From a virus: a stretch of DNA of 49,603 nt. The notes beneath the pieces are model-generated. The model was not told where the DNA came from. It worked only from the letters and a program-made list of their open reading frames with translations, and searched no databases. The stretch is from positions 1-49,603 of the IMG/VR virus record IMGVR_UViG_3300013102_000039, one strand, 5' to 3'. This document shows, piece after piece, positions 47,033 to 49,603 of this stretch; positions within the stretch are counted from its first letter, which is position 1; the number at the start of each line of letters is the position of its first letter. The position numbers were made by a program, and so were the translations under genes.

Positions 47033-47523
47033 TGAAATACTTCAGGGATAGAGACGGCGGGATCCATGCATTCGAAGATGACGGCTCCCAAGACCACCTG
47101 ATTGATCAGGCCTTCGAGTTGCTTGGGCAGAGAGAGGTCAGCGTTCACTTAATGACCAACGGCCCTCAGAACCCTTACGACGGCGCCCTTTCATCTATTG
47201 AGCGGTGGCGTTCAGCGGAAGAGGCTGTTGAGGTGGTTTTCGAACATCAGAACCGCTCATGGGACGCCGGACTCAAGAGTCAATCACGCATCGAGCCTCT
47301 GCTAAAGCTCGGTGTCCTTCCTGATGGGTTCTTCTGGACTGACCACGATAACAACGACGTGCCGGTGACCATTGGGGAGCTGCGGGAAATCGGTGCCGCG
47401 ATGAACCTGGCCATCGTCGAGCGCGGTTTCTCCATCCACCAGAGGCAGCGGGAGATGAAGCAGCAGATTGAGTCGATGACGGCAGAGGAATTGATTGCCT
47501 TCACGCCTGGGTGGCCGGGTTGA
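47029..47523 (+). CDS. Tail fibre assembly chaperone-like protein (DUF4376 type)
   Basis: A 164-aa acidic protein with the opening MMKYFRDRDGGIHAFEDDGSQDHLI typical of fibre assembly proteins, where a Y-x-D/E-GG/D pattern is usual. A helical C-terminal half follows (IGAAMNLAIVERGFSIHQRQREMKQQIESMTAEELIAF) ending in FTPGWPG. Two adjacent ATGs, at 47029 and 47032, are possible; the first overlaps the fibre gene stop. It probably helps to fold the adhesin encoded immediately upstream. Confidence 0.82.
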   Translation: MMKYFRDRDGGIHAFEDDGSQDHLIDQAFELLGQREVSVHLMTNGPQNPYDGALSSIERWRSAEEAVEVVFEHQNRSWDAGLKSQSRIEPLLKLGVLPDGFFWTDHDNNDVPVTIGELREIGAAMNLAIVERGFSIHQRQREMKQQIESMTAEELIAFTPGWPG

Positions 47524-48248
47524 GGTCGGGGCTATACGGCCTCGTGCGGCAGATCAGCTATACGCCTCCTGTCGCACCTGGGCAGGTGACGGGGCTTGCG
47601 GCTGGGCCTGCTGACTCTTCCAGCGTTCCGCTCACCTGGCAGGCTGCTACCCTTGGCACTCCGACGATCAGCTACCGGATCGAGTACAAGCGCGCGGCAG
47701 ACTCTTCATGGGTGTTCGATACCACCCAGACCGGGACTAGTCGCATCGTGACAGGATTACTGGCGAGTACGGCGTATCAGTTTCGGGTGCGCGCTGAGAA
47801 CGCGGTTGGAGAGGGGGCGTACTCGGCGATTGTGAGCGCCACCACGGCGGCGGCGCTGGTGGTCGACGGGACAAGTAGGCGATATAACGCCTACTCGTGG
47901 GTTTCTTCACCTGGACAGGTCGGCAGCACCACCCCGGCAAGCCTGAGCGTTGTGCCAGGAGCTGGAGGCACCCCAGGGGTAGTGGGGGAAATCCTCAGCC
48001 TGCAGTTCGCAAGCAGCGGCGGAAGTCTCGGCACGCTGCTGCTTTACGTCCGCGGCGAGGGCAGTACAAGCAACTCGCCTGGGTCGTTCGCCTCAAGAGA
48101 CTCCGTGCCGTTCACCACAATGGTGATCGACGGAGTTACCTATCGCAAAGCCGATGCCACATTCCAGAACGGCTACCAACTGGCATTCGCTAACGTCCCG
48201 GATCCATTCGGCGGCTCCTCGCTGAGCCACTCGATCCGATTCACCTGA
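47511..48248 (+). CDS. Fibronectin type III tail protein
   Basis: An approximately 245-aa protein. Residues about 20-112 form an FN3 domain: PGQVTGLAAGPADSSSVPLTWQAA, ISYRIEYKRAADSSW, TSRIVTGLLASTAYQFRVRAENAVGEGAYSAIVSATT. A second beta domain follows with many Ser/Gly. FN3 modules on phage tails probably bind cell-surface carbohydrate. The start is GTG at 47511 or TTG at 47520; neither has a strong ribosome site, so translation may be coupled to the fibre-assembly gene it overlaps. Confidence 0.8.
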   Translation: MAGLRSGLYGLVRQISYTPPVAPGQVTGLAAGPADSSSVPLTWQAATLGTPTISYRIEYKRAADSSWVFDTTQTGTSRIVTGLLASTAYQFRVRAENAVGEGAYSAIVSATTAAALVVDGTSRRYNAYSWVSSPGQVGSTTPASLSVVPGAGGTPGVVGEILSLQFASSGGSLGTLLLYVRGEGSTSNSPGSFASRDSVPFTTMVIDGVTYRKADATFQNGYQLAFANVPDPFGGSSLSHSIRFT

Positions 48249-48264
48249 CCACAACCCTCAGCCC

Positions 48265-48289
48265 AAGCCCGCTCTGTGCGGGCTTTTTC
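48265..48289 (+). terminator. Terminator between tail and lysis genes
   Basis: AAGCCCGC (48265..48272) pairs with GCGGGCTT (48278..48285) around TCTGT, followed by TTTTTC. Late transcription for lysis genes must read through it or restart. Confidence 0.88.
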
Positions 48290-48305
48290 ATGCCCGGAGA
48301 AAACC

Positions 48306-48752
48306 ATGAGCATCAGTCGCGGCATCCGCAACAACAACCCTGGCAACATCGATTTCAACCCGCGCAACAAGTGGAATGGTCAGCTCGGCCTGGAGCTCGG
48401 CGTTCCTCGCCCGCGTTTCGCTCGCTTCGACGAGCCAGAGAACGGCATCCGCGCCCTGGGCAAGCTGCTGCTCAACTACCGTGGCAAGGACGGCATGCCG
48501 GGGGTCGGTGGCCCGGGTATCGATACAGTCCGTGAAACGATCAACCGCTGGGCGCCCGGGCACGAGAACGACACCGATGCCTACATCGCCTCAGTGGCAA
48601 AGGCGTTGCGCGTGAGGGCTGACGACATCATCGATGTGCGAAAGCCCGACGTGCTCCGCACCTTCGTTGTGTCGATCATCAAGCACGAGAACGGCGCGCA
48701 GCCATACAAGCCGGAAGTCATCGAGGAAGGCATCAGGCGGGCACTGGCATGA
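48306..48752 (+). CDS. Endolysin / peptidoglycan hydrolase (structural protein P5-like)
   Basis: A 148-aa protein beginning ISRGIRNNNPGNIDFN, the usual start of phage lytic hydrolases described as structural protein P5 or muramidase, with RFARFDEPENGIRALGKLLLNYRGKDG and TVRETINRWAPGHENDTDAYIASVAKAL. These are the conserved core segments of that family. It lies next to Rz/Rz1, so lysis is the likely job. The active site cannot be assigned with certainty. It overlaps the spanin gene by 4 bp. Confidence 0.85.
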   Translation: MSISRGIRNNNPGNIDFNPRNKWNGQLGLELGVPRPRFARFDEPENGIRALGKLLLNYRGKDGMPGVGGPGIDTVRETINRWAPGHENDTDAYIASVAKALRVRADDIIDVRKPDVLRTFVVSIIKHENGAQPYKPEVIEEGIRRALA

Positions 48753-49327
48753 CCTGGCTGAAGCTGATCCCCGGCAAGGCCATTGCTGTGCTGGCCACCG
48801 TGCTGCTGTTCATGACCCTGGCCGCCGGCAGCGCCTGGCGCTACCAGGAGAAGAGCTACAGCCTGAAGCTGAGCGATCAGGCCCTCGAGCACGAACGCCA
48901 GCTCAGCAAGCGCGATGACCTGCACGCCGCAGCCCTGGCCGAAATCGGCCGTGCGGCTGCCGCCCAGGAACGACGCAACCAGGAGCAACGCCTGCTGCTC
49001 GAGCAGCAGCTGCAGGCATCCTCCCAAAATGAATACAGGAAGCTGACCGATGCTGAGAAAACTGCTGCCCGCCTGCGCGATAGCCTCGCTACTGCTGAGC
49101 TCCGGCTGTCAGTCCTCGTCGCCAACCCCGCCGCAGGTGGTGGCAGTGGCAACGGAGTGCCAACGTCCGCCGACGCCGGACGCCTGGTGGATGGCGCCGG
49201 CCGAGCCGACATTGACCCAGGAGCTGCTCAACGAATTGTCGGCATCGCCAACCGAGGCGACCGAGCGATCATCGCCCTGACGGCCTGCCAGGCGTACGTG
49301 GAAAAGGTGTCGAAAGGGGGAGGGTGA
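48749..49327 (+). CDS. Rz-like inner-membrane spanin
   Basis: A 192-aa protein. It has an N-terminal signal anchor at about 11-28 (AIAVLATVLLFMTLAAGSAW), a periplasmic coiled coil (HERQLSKRDDLHAAALAEIGRAAAAQERRNQEQRLLLEQQLQ) and a C-terminal globular end with VEKVSKGGG. This is the Rz/DUF2514 layout. Together with the nested Rz1 it spans the periplasm and fuses the outer membrane at lysis. It is the last gene before attR. Confidence 0.92.
   Translation: MTWLKLIPGKAIAVLATVLLFMTLAAGSAWRYQEKSYSLKLSDQALEHERQLSKRDDLHAAALAEIGRAAAAQERRNQEQRLLLEQQLQASSQNEYRKLTDAEKTAARLRDSLATAELRLSVLVANPAAGGGSGNGVPTSADAGRLVDGAGRADIDPGAAQRIVGIANRGDRAIIALTACQAYVEKVSKGGG
49050..49280 (+). CDS. Rz1-like outer-membrane lipoprotein spanin, nested in Rz
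   Basis: A 76-aa lipoprotein encoded in the +1 frame inside Rz. The signal peptide is MLRKLLPACAIASLLLSSGC, with lipobox LSSGC and lipidated Cys20; the mature part is Pro/Ser-rich (SSSPTPP, RPPTPDAW). Complete nesting of Rz1 in Rz is the classic lambda arrangement. Confidence 0.92.
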   Translation: MLRKLLPACAIASLLLSSGCQSSSPTPPQVVAVATECQRPPTPDAWWMAPAEPTLTQELLNELSASPTEATERSSP

Positions 49328-49480
49328 ATGTGCCCAGAACGGGCGAGAAGGATGCGCAAAACCTCCGCTGGAGGCCGCATTGCTACGTTTGCGAAACGCC
49401 TAAAACGCTCGATATTTGCGTGTATTGTTAGGGTGTATATCGCTTTAAAATCAACAGCTTACATTTCGTATGCTGCTAAT
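49328..49480. other. attP arm region beside attR
   Basis: A 150-bp gap between Rz and the attR core, AT-rich near the core (CTTTAAAATCAACAGCTTAC region). It contains one GCGCAAAAC element at 49354..49362, identical to the three beside attL. Besides a frame that would run through the tRNA remnant (see rejected), it holds no gene. It probably contains integrase/IHF binding sites. Confidence 0.6.
49354..49362. repeat. Fourth GCGCAAAAC element, candidate right arm-type site
   Basis: GCGCAAAAC followed by CT, as at 190..200 near attL. Found 118 bp from the attR core, on the phage side, in the same orientation as the three left copies. It supports an arm-type integrase site. Confidence 0.5.
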
Positions 49481-49527
49481 ATGGGGTGCAAGGGGTCGAG
49501 TGTTCGAATCACTCCGTCCCGACCAAA
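49481..49527 (+). repeat. attR core, right 47-bp direct repeat
   Basis: A perfect copy of 76..122 holding only the 3' 45 nt of tRNA-Pro plus two bases. There is no 5' half upstream, so this is an attachment remnant and not a second tRNA gene. It marks the right end of the prophage. Confidence 0.95.
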
Positions 49528-49542
49528 TAATCCCAACATTAG

Positions 49543-49572
49543 AGCCTGGTCAGTGATGACCAGGCTTTTTTG
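49543..49572 (+). terminator. Terminator on the host side of attR
   Basis: A ten-bp perfect stem AGCCTGGTCA/TGACCAGGCT (49543..49552 with 49557..49566) with loop GTGA, followed by six T. It is probably the original terminator of tRNA-Pro, displaced by prophage insertion, or belongs to a neighbouring element. Confidence 0.88.
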
Positions 49573-49603
49573 TTTCAGGGACTTTTGCGGGACATTTTTC
49601 ATC

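Larger units (their letters stand above)
76..49527. mobile_element. Complete integrated siphophage prophage (lambda/HK97-like)
   Basis: The element is bounded by a perfect 47-bp direct repeat derived from the 3' half of tRNA-Pro. It has the full temperate-phage order: integrase and excisionase beside attL, leftward early genes, immunity region with CI and Cro, replication genes, lysis/packaging, head, tail and Rz/Rz1 ending beside attR. Every structural module expected of an HK97-type siphophage is present without visible frameshifts, so it looks inducible. Several inserted genes (3876, 4881, 7867, 14992..17041, 34812..37081) differ in strand or base composition and look like cargo. Confidence 0.95.

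Noticed and set aside
49481-49525. A possible second tRNA-Pro at the right end.
   Set aside because: Only the 3' 45 nt are present; the acceptor 5' strand and D arm are missing, so it is the attR repeat.
49328-49603. An open frame beginning ATG at 49328 that stays open to the end of the window.
   Set aside because: It reads through the attR core (tRNA remnant) and a terminator, has no ribosome site after the Rz stop, and its product is only basic low-complexity residues. Likely chance.
1-49603. CRISPR array, insertion sequence or additional tRNA genes.
   Set aside because: No regularly spaced repeats with unique spacers, no transposase motif and no second complete tRNA fold were seen.

Overview
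The window is almost exactly one complete, intact prophage of a lambda/HK97-like siphophage (long non-contractile tail) in a high-GC gammaproteobacterium, most likely a Pseudomonas. The evidence is the GGG-anticodon tRNA-Pro used as attachment site, a DUF1654 + UmuD + UmuC SOS cassette of Pseudomonas type, and many small early genes that look like Pseudomonas phage proteins. A 47-bp direct repeat (76..122 and 49481..49527) marks attL and attR, so the element is about 49.4 kb; only about 75 bp of host DNA lies on each side.

Layout. (1) 209..11709: leftward early operon, minus strand, read from pL (11957..11985) down to excisionase and integrase. It holds many short, overlapping genes (DUF4406, ASCH-like, GIY-YIG, DEDD exonuclease, LuxR-type HTH, a large C5-cytosine methyltransferase). 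It is interrupted by inserted genes on the opposite strand (3876, 4881, 7867) and contains a strong three-way-junction RNA candidate (11271..11351). (2) 11961..18250: immunity region. Operator clusters OL and OR share a TRCAA-N7-YTGTA motif. Between them sit a LexA-controlled DUF1654/UmuD/UmuC operon, an SRAP protein, a visibly AT-rich ATPase + HNH nuclease pair resembling a Septu-type defence system, and a CI repressor with two HTH domains. (3) 18282..23839: rightward early operon with a Cro-like gene, an O-like replication protein carrying candidate origin iterons in its linker, a DnaC-like helicase loader, a second tyrosine recombinase, a VRR-NUC nuclease and a possible Q-position regulator. 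(4) 23847..49327: late region with a pR'-tR'-like leader, two holin-like proteins, HNH + P27-type terminase, portal, ClpP-type protease, capsid, connectors, tail tube, an inserted moron block (34812..37081), tail chaperone with a -1 frameshift extension, tape measure, an unusual tail-tip/fibre set, endolysin and nested Rz/Rz1.

How it works together. CI presumably holds pL and pR off through six 17-bp operators. DNA damage acts through CI (S24 fold) and through host LexA, because four intergenic sites share CTGTATG-N6-CAG. One drives the translesion polymerase operon and three lie in front of genes of unknown function. The ATPase/HNH pair beside the repressor, the AT-rich membrane protein at 4881 and the methyltransferase are the main candidates for functions that affect competing phages or host restriction. 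Functions come from reading the sequence and from family knowledge; no database search was run.
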